The position numbers were made by a program, and so were the translations under genes. The notes under the pieces were generated by a model. The model was not told where the DNA came from. It saw only the letters and a list, made by a program, of their open reading frames with translations, and did no database searches. Shown piece after piece: positions 56,763-64,000 of a stretch of 64,000 nucleotides of DNA (positions are counted from its first letter, which is position 1; each line of letters starts with the position of its first letter). This DNA is from Mariniradius saccharolyticus AK6 (GTDB taxonomy: Bacteria; Bacteroidota; Bacteroidia; Cytophagales; Cyclobacteriaceae), in contig NZ_AMZY02000007.1 in the NCBI RefSeq assembly GCF_000330725.2, positions 186,001 to 250,000 on the forward strand. The letters are read 5' to 3'.

Positions 56763-58007
56763 GTGCAATTTATCAACCTCGTGTGGGAAAGTATCCGCTT
56801 CGCGATGCAGGCCCTCAAATCAAACCTCACCCGCACCGTGCTATCCCTGCTCGGGGTTACAGTCGGGATTTTTGCGATCATCGCAGTATTCACCTTGGTG
56901 GATTCCTTGGAGAAAAACATCAAATCCAGCTTCACCTTTCTGGGAACGAATGTCGTCACTGTCAACCGATTCTTTTTTGTCGGTGGACCGGATTATCCAT
57001 GGTGGAAGTTTATCCGAAGGCCGTATAATACCTATTCCGAATACCTTTTTTTGAGGGAAAATCTCAAAAACAGTGAAGCGGTTTCCTTTTCAGCCTCTGC
57101 CAATACTACTGTGCAGCAAGCCAGCAATGCCTTCCAAGGTGCCGACCTTACAGGAATCACATATACTTACCAAGATGTATACGATCTTCCTCTGCAGTCC
57201 GGACGGTTTTTCACTGAGTCCGAAATAAGCTCTGCGCGGAATGTGGCGCTGATTGGGACCAAGATCGCAAGTACGCTTTTCCCAGGTACTGATGCGCTTG
57301 GAAAAGAAATCAAGATCAAGGGCAGGAAGTTTGTCGTCGTTGGTATTTTTGAGGAAGAGGGCGAGGGCCTTTTCGAAATCGCATCCAAGGACCAAGCGAT
57401 CATGATACCTTATTTTAGTTTCACGAAGCTCTTCTTTGTCGGAAAGAATGGCATCGAACCGAGTATCGCGGTCAAGGGCTTGGAATCTGACATCGGCCTT
57501 GTTTCCTTGGAAAATGAATTGGTCGGGCTAATGCGGGCCAAAAGGGGCTTAAAGCCTGCCGAAGAAGACAATTTCTCGCTCAACAAATCCGAGTTTTTGA
57601 TGGATACTATCGGTTCGGTATTTGACGTAATCTCGGGTGCGGGCTGGGTGATTGGTGGATTTTCGATCCTCGTGGGTGGCTTCGGGATCGCCAACATCAT
57701 GTTTGTCTCCGTGAGAGAAAGGACCAATATCATAGGTATCCAAAAATCACTCGGCGCAAAAAACTACTTCATCCTGTTCCAGTTCCTGTTTGAAGCGATT
57801 TTCCTAAGCCTTATTGGAGGTTTTGCAGGTCTACTGATCGTATATGCATTGACATTTATTCAACTTGGCTCGCTCGAGCTGATACTCTCACTCAAAAACA
57901 TCGTCTTGGGAATCGGGATTGCATCCGTGATTGGACTCGTTTCCGGTTTGGTTCCAGCAATAGTGGCAGCAAGACTTGACCCTGTCGAGGCGATCCGCGC
58001 GACCTAG
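56763..58007 (+). CDS. ABC transporter permease, MacB/FtsX type (single unit)
   Basis: 414 residues from a GTG start. Classic MacB-like permease: N-terminal helix with MQALKSNLTRTVLSLLGVTVGI, a periplasmic MacB core domain (about 45-265, QSGRFFTESEI, VVGIFEEEG), then three C-terminal helices with VRERTNIIGIQKSLGAKNYFI and the ending ARLDPVEAIRAT. It is about half the length of the permeases at 41524-46447. No ATPase or fusion-protein gene is adjacent. The substrate is unknown; export of a peptide, antibiotic or lipoprotein-like molecule is possible. Confidence 0.9.
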   Translation: MQFINLVWESIRFAMQALKSNLTRTVLSLLGVTVGIFAIIAVFTLVDSLEKNIKSSFTFLGTNVVTVNRFFFVGGPDYPWWKFIRRPYNTYSEYLFLRENLKNSEAVSFSASANTTVQQASNAFQGADLTGITYTYQDVYDLPLQSGRFFTESEISSARNVALIGTKIASTLFPGTDALGKEIKIKGRKFVVVGIFEEEGEGLFEIASKDQAIMIPYFSFTKLFFVGKNGIEPSIAVKGLESDIGLVSLENELVGLMRAKRGLKPAEEDNFSLNKSEFLMDTIGSVFDVISGAGWVIGGFSILVGGFGIANIMFVSVRERTNIIGIQKSLGAKNYFILFQFLFEAIFLSLIGGFAGLLIVYALTFIQLGSLELILSLKNIVLGIGIASVIGLVSGLVPAIVAARLDPVEAIRAT

Positions 58008-58011
58008 AAAG

Positions 58012-58039
58012 AAAAAGGCTCCGATTTGGAGCCTTTTTG
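58012..58039. terminator. bidirectional terminator between permease and recA
   Basis: An eleven-pair perfect stem AAAAAGGCTCC-GATTT-GGAGCCTTTTT has A/T runs on both arms. It ends the plus-strand permease and the minus-strand recA gene. Confidence 0.9.
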
Positions 58040-58063
58040 GTTTCTAATATCGAGGTAAAAGAA

Positions 58064-59092
58064 TCAATCTTCGCCCTTTTCTTCCTTTAATTTTGCACCC
58101 AGTCCTGCCTTTTCCTTGATTCTTCTTTCCAATTCTTCCGCCAACTCAGGATTGTCAAGCAATAGTTCCTTGACGGCATCACGGCCTTGGCCAAGCTTGT
58201 TGCCATCGTAGGAAAACCAAGAACCTGCCTTCTTGATTATCTCAAACTCGACACCGAGGTCGATGATTTCACCTACTTTGGATATGCCTTCTCCATACAT
58301 GATGTCAAACTCCACGACTTTGAAAGGCGGCGCAACTTTGTTTTTCACGACCTTCACCTTAGTTCGGTTACCAACCACGTTGTCCGCACCTTCCTTAATT
58401 TGACCGATTCTTCGGATATCCAATCGGACAGATGCATAGAATTTCAAGGCATTACCGCCCGTGGTAGTCTCTGGGTTACCGAACATCACGCCTATTTTGT
58501 CACGCAGCTGGTTGATAAAAATACAGGCACAGCCGGTCTTGTTGATCGCCCCGGTAAGTTTTCTGAGCGCTTGGGACATCAACCTAGCTTGCAGTCCCAT
58601 CTTGCTTTCGCCCATTTCACCTTCAAGTTCGCCTTTGGGCACCAATGCCGCCACGGAGTCGATGACGATGATGTCGATAGCCCCTGAACGAATCAGGTGC
58701 TCGGCAATTTCCAATGCCTGTTCGCCGTTATCCGGCTGTGAGATCAGCAGATTTTCGGTATCGATACCCAATTTCTCTGCATAGGTTTTGTCAAACGCGT
58801 GCTCGGCATCAATAAAGGCCGCAAGTCCGCCAGCTTTCTGTGCCTCGGCAATGCAGTGCATGGTCAAGGTTGTCTTACCGGATGATTCTGGACCATAGAT
58901 TTCGATTACCCTTCCCCTTGGTATACCGCCCACTCCCAATGCCATATCCAAACCCAAGGAACCCGTAGAGATCGCAGGTACATCCTGCACAGTATTGTCA
59001 CTGAGTTTCATGACGGTACCTTTCCCGTAGGTTTTCTCGAGTTTGTCGATGGTAAGCTGCAGCGCTTTTAGCTTTTCTGTATTTGCGTTCAT
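58064..59092 (-). CDS. recA: recombinase RecA
   Basis: 342 residues. RecA forms the strand-exchange filament and triggers the SOS response. Walker [10 protein letters not shown], the MAW-adjacent region [21 protein letters not shown] (Walker B plus loop L1), loop L2 with the [10 protein letters not shown] region, and the acidic tail (KLKEEKGED) are all present. There is no intein or insertion. No LexA-like box was recognised in the leader. It is monocistronic. Confidence 0.98.
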   Translation of the reverse strand: MNANTEKLKALQLTIDKLEKTYGKGTVMKLSDNTVQDVPAISTGSLGLDMALGVGGIPRGRVIEIYGPESSGKTTLTMHCIAEAQKAGGLAAFIDAEHAFDKTYAEKLGIDTENLLISQPDNGEQALEIAEHLIRSGAIDIIVIDSVAALVPKGELEGEMGESKMGLQARLMSQALRKLTGAINKTGCACIFINQLRDKIGVMFGNPETTTGGNALKFYASVRLDIRRIGQIKEGADNVVGNRTKVKVVKNKVAPPFKVVEFDIMYGEGISKVGEIIDLGVEFEIIKKAGSWFSYDGNKLGQGRDAVKELLLDNPELAEELERRIKEKAGLGAKLKEEKGED

Positions 59093-59270
59093 ATTATTAA
59101 TTTAACGTTTCGATGATTTGAATAATTAAAATTAAAGACGGATACTTGGGATACCAACCCATGCTGTCAGTGCTTCGTATTTTGTTGTTGGAAGCAATAA
59201 ATTGGCTACCTTAATCCGTTGCTAATATTGTAAGAAGATTTGAGATGCTTTCGACAGAAGTTTTAATTTA

Positions 59271-60059
59271 ATGAAAAACTACCTGAAAAAGTCAGCAATT
59301 GTCGTAATTATTTTTTTAGGCTACCTGCACGTCTGCCAGGCGCAGAAAAACAATTCGTTCAGGGAAGGAGAGGAATTATTGTTCAAGGTATCCTATGGTT
59401 TTTTTGATGCTGCAGAGGCGAGAATGGTTGTGCAAAAGAAAATTGTGCCGTTTAACGACAAGCCCTCTTATAAAATAGATGTGTACGGCCAGACCTTGGG
59501 GATTTTCAAGCTTTTCTATGTCAATGACAATTGGGGAAGTTATGTAGATACCGCTTATATCATTCCCCATCATTCGTACCGATTTATCGAAGAGGGACGG
59601 TATAAGAAGAATGAAAGGGTCACCTTCGACCATCAAAATAAACAGGCCGTGGTGAAGCTTTTTGACCGGGATGACAAGGAAGTGGTAGAAACGAAGCAGT
59701 TTCCAATCCCTGCCAACGTGCAGGATATCGTCAGTGGGTTTTACCATCTCCGCACGATGGATATGAAAAAATTCAAAAAGGGGGATTTGATCACCTTGAC
59801 CGGCTTTTTTGACAAGGAAGTCTACACGATCAAGATGCAATACAAAAGGAAGGAAAAAATCGAGACCAATATCGGCACTTTCGAAGCTTATGTTTTGTCA
59901 CCGATTATTCCTAAAAACAAGCTTTTCCGGGGGGAACAACCAGTCACCGTTTGGGTGTCTGACGACATGAATAAGATCCCCTTGAAGATCAAAGCCAAAC
60001 TGGTTGTGGGTTCCCTCGATATGGAAATCATGGATGCAAAAGGCCTGAGAAACAATTGA
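59271..60059 (+). CDS. DUF3108-domain secreted protein
   Basis: 262 residues. The signal peptide ends HVCQAQ. The mature protein is a beta-rich DUF3108 fold: FREGEELLFKVSYGFFDAAEARM at the N-terminus, the RYKKNERVTFDHQNKQAVV region, and PANVQDIVSGFYHLR followed by DDMNKIPLKIKAKLVVGSLDMEI. Periplasmic. The family is widespread in Gram-negatives and its role is not known. It sits alone upstream of the two-component pair at 60210. Confidence 0.85.
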   Translation: MKNYLKKSAIVVIIFLGYLHVCQAQKNNSFREGEELLFKVSYGFFDAAEARMVVQKKIVPFNDKPSYKIDVYGQTLGIFKLFYVNDNWGSYVDTAYIIPHHSYRFIEEGRYKKNERVTFDHQNKQAVVKLFDRDDKEVVETKQFPIPANVQDIVSGFYHLRTMDMKKFKKGDLITLTGFFDKEVYTIKMQYKRKEKIETNIGTFEAYVLSPIIPKNKLFRGEQPVTVWVSDDMNKIPLKIKAKLVVGSLDMEIMDAKGLRNN

Positions 60060-60209
60060 TTCATCATTTGTTAACAATGGAATAATATTACCCCTCCCAA
60101 AAAAAATTTTCTGTTGTATTTGGCCATGTCAGCCTCCCTCAGACACCATCTTGTTTTGCCGTTCTTTAAATTAGCATCATATTAGCCTAATAAAAACCAC
60201 AATCTACCC

Positions 60210-60899
60210 ATGGGTGACAAGCAAAAAGTCAAGGTATTGGTCGTCGACGACGAACCGGATATCGTGGACCTACTTACTTACAACCTCAAAAAAGAAGGTT
60301 ACGAGGTGGAATCCGCGGAAGATGGCGTGAAGGCAGTGAAGATCGCAGGCAAATTCCAGCCCGACGTGATTCTGCTTGATATCATGATGCCCATCCAAGA
60401 CGGTGTGGAGACCTGCCGCCAACTGAGGGAGATACCTGAGCTGAAAGGCACCTTTATCATTTTCCTGACGGCCCGGGCGGAGGAGTACTCCGAAATTGCT
60501 GCGTTCGACGTCGGAGCGGACGATTACATTACCAAGCCGATCAAGCCCCGGGCTTTGATGAGTCGAATCGCGGCCTTGTTCAGGCGGGAATCCAAAAAAG
60601 AGCAGGAACTTACGCAGATCAAGATCAAAGATCTGATCATAGACCGCACGAGCTACACGATCGACAAAAGCGGCAAAACGATCACCCTTCCCAAAAAAGA
60701 ATTCGAACTGTTGTATTTTCTGGCAAAAAACCCGAATATGGTTTTCAGTAGGGATGATCTTTTGCAGAATATCTGGGGAGCGGATGTCTTTGTCCTAGCT
60801 AGGACGGTTGATGTGCATATCCGCAAAGTCAGGGAAAAAATCGGCGAAGATTATATCACTACTGTCAAAGGAGTAGGGTATAAATTCGATCTGAACTAA
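60210..60899 (+). CDS. OmpR/PhoB-family response regulator
   Basis: 229 residues. Receiver with VVDDEPDI, phospho-acceptor D57 (ILLDIMMPIQDG), FLTARAEE and DDYITKPIKPR. The winged-helix DNA-binding domain at about 130-229 carries LPKKEFELLYFLAKNPN, VFSRDDLLQNIWG and RTVDVHIRKVREKIGEDYITTVKGVGYKF. It pairs with the kinase starting 4 bases downstream. It resembles PhoB/RprY-type regulators, but the target regulon cannot be read from this window. Confidence 0.94.
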   Translation: MGDKQKVKVLVVDDEPDIVDLLTYNLKKEGYEVESAEDGVKAVKIAGKFQPDVILLDIMMPIQDGVETCRQLREIPELKGTFIIFLTARAEEYSEIAAFDVGADDYITKPIKPRALMSRIAALFRRESKKEQELTQIKIKDLIIDRTSYTIDKSGKTITLPKKEFELLYFLAKNPNMVFSRDDLLQNIWGADVFVLARTVDVHIRKVREKIGEDYITTVKGVGYKFDLN

Positions 60900-60903
60900 C
60901 TGC

Positions 60904-61980
60904 ATGTTTACCACTTCAAGGGGGATTTCTTTGGTGTTGGCCTTGGCTATATCAGCCTTGACAGTGGCTTTTCTTTTTTTGATGGAGGATGCGACCCCTA
61001 CCCTTTTGGTCGTTGCAGGTGGAATCTCTTTCTCCGTCTCGTATATTCTGATCAATGTGACGCTCGAGTTCCTCATTTTCAAGGAAATAGCCAATATCTA
61101 CAGCGTCTTGGAGAAAATCCAAAAAAAGGACTACTCCGCCGTCACGGACAAGTCCGACAGCCTGTCGATTTCCCCGCTCAAAAAGATCAACAAAACAATC
61201 AACACCTACGCACAGGCAAAAAACAAGGAGATCGAAACCCTTCAGAAAAACGCCGAATTCCGAAGGGAATTTATCGCCGATATCTCCCACGAACTCAAGA
61301 CTCCGATTTTTGCAGCGCAAGGGTATATCCATACGCTCCTCGATGGTGCTGTGGATGACAAATCCGTCCGGCTGAAGTTCCTCAAGCGCGCTGCGAAAAG
61401 CCTAAATTCGCTCGACAAACTTGTCCACGACCTCCTCACGCTCAACCAAATGGAAAGCGGGGAGATCAAGTTCAATTTCGAAAAATTTGACCTGCGGGAA
61501 ATGATCCACGAGGTCATCGAAGACATGGAACACAAAGCCTCTAAACGACAGGTGCTGATCCGCTTTTTCTATGACAAGGAAAAAACCTTCATCACCCATG
61601 CCGACAAGGACAAGATCTTTCGGGTCTGCCAAAACCTCATCTCCAACGCCATCAAGTACAACAATGACGGAGGCGAGGTCGAAGTCCACCTCAAGCCCCA
61701 CAAAAACCACATCACCGTCGAAGTCAAGGACAACGGCAAAGGCATCCCGCCCGAGGATATCAAAAGGATATTTGAGCGGTTTTACAGGGTAGAAAAAAGC
61801 CGCTCCCGCGAAATGGGTGGCACCGGCCTCGGTCTAGCGATCGTGAAGCATATCCTTGAGGGCCACAAGACCAAGATATCCGTCAGCAGCACAGTCGGCA
61901 AGGGCTCCATTTTCAGCTTTGAGTTGCCATTGGACAAAGCGGCCATGGAAGTTCCGCCCAAAGCCCCTTCAACCGTATAG
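60904..61980 (+). CDS. PhoR-like sensor histidine kinase
   Basis: 358 residues. Two N-terminal membrane helices (SLVLALAISALTVAFLFLM and LLVVAGGISFSVSYILI) are separated by only a few residues, so there is almost no periplasmic sensor. A HAMP-like linker, HisKA domain with phospho-accepting H129 (FIADISHELKTP) and HATPase domain with N box NLISNAIKYN, G1 DNGKGIPPE, F box IFERFYRV and G2 GGTGLGLAI follow. It controls the OmpR-type regulator encoded 4 bases upstream. The short sensor and PhoR-like layout suggest that it is stimulated by a membrane partner. Confidence 0.93.
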   Translation: MFTTSRGISLVLALAISALTVAFLFLMEDATPTLLVVAGGISFSVSYILINVTLEFLIFKEIANIYSVLEKIQKKDYSAVTDKSDSLSISPLKKINKTINTYAQAKNKEIETLQKNAEFRREFIADISHELKTPIFAAQGYIHTLLDGAVDDKSVRLKFLKRAAKSLNSLDKLVHDLLTLNQMESGEIKFNFEKFDLREMIHEVIEDMEHKASKRQVLIRFFYDKEKTFITHADKDKIFRVCQNLISNAIKYNNDGGEVEVHLKPHKNHITVEVKDNGKGIPPEDIKRIFERFYRVEKSRSREMGGTGLGLAIVKHILEGHKTKISVSSTVGKGSIFSFELPLDKAAMEVPPKAPSTV

Positions 61981-62113
61981 TTTCTTTGATTTTTTCACTT
62001 GTTCGAAGCCATGTAGTTTTTTTTCATTGGAAGTAGGCATATCTCTACAGCCTCCTGCCCCGGGTTTTTCGCTATCAGTTTTCCAATCTGTTTTTTTTCC
62101 TCCCCGATTTCAA

Positions 62114-62121
62114 TACCTTTG
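62114..62121 (+). promoter_or_regulatory. -7 element of the RluA-family gene
   Basis: TACCTTTG matches TAnnTTTG and lies 25 bases before the ATG at 62147, supporting that start. No -33 TTTG was found at the standard distance. Confidence 0.45.
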
Positions 62122-62146
62122 CGCGCTTATTGGGCGCGTAGGCTGC

Positions 62147-62857
62147 ATGAAGAAGATTGACTTTCAGGAACTGATTCTGTTTGAAAACGAGGATTACCTT
62201 GTCATCAATAAGCTTCCCTATGTATCGACATTGGACGACCGTCACGAAGCGCAGAATATCCTGGACTTGGCCAGACAATACACCCCTGATGCCCAGGTGT
62301 GTCACCGGCTGGACAAAGAAACTTCAGGATGCTTGGTCATTGCCAAGCACCCCGAAGCCTACAGGAATATCGCGATTCAGTTTGAGGACAGAAAAGTGGA
62401 CAAAGTCTATCATGCAGTCGTGGAAGGCATTCACGAGTACGACAACTTGCTCGTAGACCGCAATATCCACGCGACCAACAAAGGCATCGCCAAGATAACC
62501 AAGGAAGGCAAGCCGGCACAGACCTACTTCACCACGCTGCGGACTTATTACGGGCATTCCCTGATTGCCTGCAGGCCCGTGACGGGAAGGCTACACCAGA
62601 TAAGGGTGCATTTGGCCCATCTGAAGACGCCTATCTGTGGAGATGAGACCTACGGCGGCAAACCACTTTATTTATCTGCCTTGAAGCGGCGGTTTAACCT
62701 TAAAAAAGATACAGAGGAATTGCCCATCATGCAGCGGGTGGCGCTCCATGCGTTTGGGATTGGATTCGAAGGATTGAAAGGAGAGCGGATAGAAGTAGAA
62801 GCTCCCTACCCCAAAGACTTTGATGTCCTGGTCAAACAGTTGGAGAAAAATCGCTAA
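62147..62857 (+). CDS. RluA-family pseudouridine synthase
   Basis: 236 residues from the ATG at 62147; the frame is open further upstream, but that part overlaps the kinase gene in another frame and has no conservation. It converts uridine to pseudouridine in rRNA or tRNA. The catalytic motif is VCHRLDKETSGCLVIAK, with the nucleophilic Asp in RLDKETSG, then KVYHAVVEG, ACRPVTGRLHQIRVHLAH and DETYGG. There is no N-terminal S4 domain, as in the short RluA/TruC-type enzymes. The target base is unknown. Confidence 0.92.
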   Translation: MKKIDFQELILFENEDYLVINKLPYVSTLDDRHEAQNILDLARQYTPDAQVCHRLDKETSGCLVIAKHPEAYRNIAIQFEDRKVDKVYHAVVEGIHEYDNLLVDRNIHATNKGIAKITKEGKPAQTYFTTLRTYYGHSLIACRPVTGRLHQIRVHLAHLKTPICGDETYGGKPLYLSALKRRFNLKKDTEELPIMQRVALHAFGIGFEGLKGERIEVEAPYPKDFDVLVKQLEKNR

Positions 62858-62890
62858 CCCAAAGAAAATGTGGGCAATAATGTGCTTTCT

Positions 62891-62922
62891 TTTGTTTGAA
62901 AAAGAAAATACTTCTATCTTTG
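62891..62922 (+). promoter_or_regulatory. promoter of the rplM-rpsI-rpsB operon
   Basis: TTTG at 62891-62894 and TATCTTTG at 62915-62922 with a 20-base spacer, a near-ideal phylum promoter, 57 bases upstream of the GTG start. Confidence 0.7.
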
Positions 62923-62978
62923 TGTCCCTTTTTGAGGGTGAAGTATACATAACAAGCTAATAAACAAACATTTACACA

Positions 62979-63422
62979 GTGGATACATTAAGCTACAAAA
63001 CCAAATCAGCGAATGCACAGACTGTAGAGAAAAAATGGATCGTAGTGGACGCCCATTCTGCAGTGCTAGGTAGATTTGCCAGTGAGGTTGCTAGAATCCT
63101 GAGGGGCAAGCACAAGCCTTATTTCACCCCTCATGTGGACTGCGGAGACAACGTGATTGTCATCAATGCAGACAAGGTAAGGCTGACCGGCAGAAAGATG
63201 GACGAGAAAGTCTATGTACGTCATACCGGTTATCCAGGCGGACAGCGGATCTCTACCCCAAGGATGTTGAAAGAAAAATCAGCTTCCATCTTGGTAGAAA
63301 AAGCCGTAAGGGGAATGCTTCCCAAAAACAGATTGGGAAGGGATTTGTACAGAAACCTGTTTGTGTACAACGGTCCTGAGCATCCACATGCCGCACAGCA
63401 ACCAAAAGAAGTCAAATTTTAA
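62979..63422 (+). CDS. rplM: 50S ribosomal protein L13
   Basis: 147 residues with a GTG start at 62979 giving MDTLSYKTKSANAQTVEK, the normal Cytophagales N-terminus. The L13 core is KKWIVVDAHSAVLGRFASEVA, ILRGKHKPYFTPHVDCGDNVIVINA, RHTGYPGG and VRGMLPKNRLGR. It begins the rplM-rpsI-rpsB operon; rpsI follows after 11 bases. In many bacteria L13 can repress its own operon; no obvious leader structure was identified here. Confidence 0.97.
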   Translation: MDTLSYKTKSANAQTVEKKWIVVDAHSAVLGRFASEVARILRGKHKPYFTPHVDCGDNVIVINADKVRLTGRKMDEKVYVRHTGYPGGQRISTPRMLKEKSASILVEKAVRGMLPKNRLGRDLYRNLFVYNGPEHPHAAQQPKEVKF

Positions 63423-63433
63423 TCTAGCAGTTC

Positions 63434-63820
63434 ATGGAAATCATCAACACAATCGGTAGAAGAAAGACATCTGTCGCAAGAATCTACATGAAACCCGGAA
63501 AAGGCGAGATCACGATCAACGACAGATCGATCGAGACTTATTTTCCGTTTGAGCTGCACCAGATCATTGTCAAGCAACCACTGGTGCTTGCGGGCGTGGA
63601 TGGCACCTATGACATCAAGATCAACCTGGACGGCGGAGGGATCAAAGGACAAGCAGAGGCAGCCAGAATGGCTATCTCCAGAGCGCTTTGCGAATTCGAT
63701 ATCGCCCACAGGCCAGCCTTGAAAAAAGAAGGATTCCTTACCCGTGACCCAAGAATGGTCGAGCGTAAGAAGCCAGGACGCAGAAAAGCCAGAAGAAGAT
63801 TCCAGTTCTCCAAACGTTAA
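63434..63820 (+). CDS. rpsI: 30S ribosomal protein S9
   Basis: 128 residues. N-terminal [23 protein letters not shown], middle [19 protein letters not shown], and the extended basic C-terminal tail [18 protein letters not shown], whose last Arg contacts P-site tRNA. The length is normal. It is 11 bases downstream of rplM and 41 bases upstream of rpsB. Confidence 0.97.
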   Translation: MEIINTIGRRKTSVARIYMKPGKGEITINDRSIETYFPFELHQIIVKQPLVLAGVDGTYDIKINLDGGGIKGQAEAARMAISRALCEFDIAHRPALKKEGFLTRDPRMVERKKPGRRKARRRFQFSKR

Positions 63821-63861
63821 TTGGGACTTTATATACCCTTTACTTTCATATTTATCTATTA

Positions 63862-64000
63862 ATGGCACAATTAGAATATAAAGACTTACTGGATGCTGGT
63901 GTTCATTTTGGACACTTGACGAGAAAGTGGGATCCAAGAATGGCGCCGTACATCTTCATGGAGAAGAACGGAATCCATATCATTGACCTCAACAAAACGC
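63862..64000 (+). CDS. rpsB: 30S ribosomal protein S2 (3' end outside window)
   Basis: Only the first 46 codons are in the window: [19 protein letters not shown], then [18 protein letters not shown] and IHIIDLNK. These are the invariant N-terminal segments of S2. It is the third gene of the rplM operon; elongation factor Ts normally follows in this phylum. Confidence 0.95.
   Translation, partial: MAQLEYKDLLDAGVHFGHLTRKWDPRMAPYIFMEKNGIHIIDLNKT

Noticed and set aside
61856-62146. N-terminal extension of the RluA-family gene
   Set aside because: It overlaps the kinase gene in another frame, and its translation is not protein-like; a promoter element precedes the ATG at 62147.

Overview
The window is a chromosomal segment of a Bacteroidota bacterium, most likely a Cytophagales/Cyclobacteriaceae relative. 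The evidence is the type IX secretion translocon gene sprA in the order ruvA-sprA-gcvH, two TonB proteins, many promoters of the Bacteroidota form TTTG-N19/20-TAnnTTTG, almost no Shine-Dalgarno signals, families largely confined to this phylum (DUF4292, DUF4837, large FtsX/MacB-type permeases, LytTR/His_kinase pairs) and a Bacteroidota-style rplM-rpsI-rpsB operon. No rRNA, tRNA, CRISPR array, insertion sequence or prophage was seen.

Layout. 1-4744: a truncated SGNH hydrolase, a thiamine-binding-fold protein, and a tight pair of envelope genes (an unknown secreted protein and a large OmpA-type protein). 5073-7536: a PadR regulator with a palindromic promoter site, driving three paralogous HAAS-like four-helix membrane proteins. 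7805-10496: a TPR histidine kinase and a NarL-type regulator. 10536-16764: an orphan secreted protein, typA, a DUF4143 ATPase behind two palindromes, and isocitrate dehydrogenase. 16978-26783: crotonase, flippase, dut, TPR protein, DUF4292 lipoprotein, EnvC-like protein, tatA, gatA and a LysM transglycosylase, all on the plus strand. 26851-38483: DUF4837 lipoprotein, frameshifted maeB, ruvA, sprA and gcvH. 38710-40173: two tandem TonB genes.

40263-50391 is mostly minus strand: amidohydrolase, two tandem 800-residue ABC permeases whose 5' leaders share repeated motifs, a Tat-exported carboxylesterase and ettA. 50524-58007 holds a DUF349 protein, a DUF2795 protein, a LytTR/kinase/LiaF-like operon, ispD, queA and a MacB-type permease. 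58064-64000 holds recA, a DUF3108 protein, an OmpR-type two-component pair, an RluA-type pseudouridine synthase and the start of the ribosomal operon.

The theme is cell-envelope biogenesis and envelope sensing (SprA, TonB, EnvC, MltD-like, OmpA, LiaF-like and HAAS-like proteins, three two-component systems) set among housekeeping genes. The observations most worth a second look are the single-base frameshift in maeB, the PadR/HAAS-like membrane-protein cassette, the palindromes in front of the DUF4143 ATPase, the leader repeats shared by the tandem permeases, and the unassigned two-gene envelope unit at 1181-4744.
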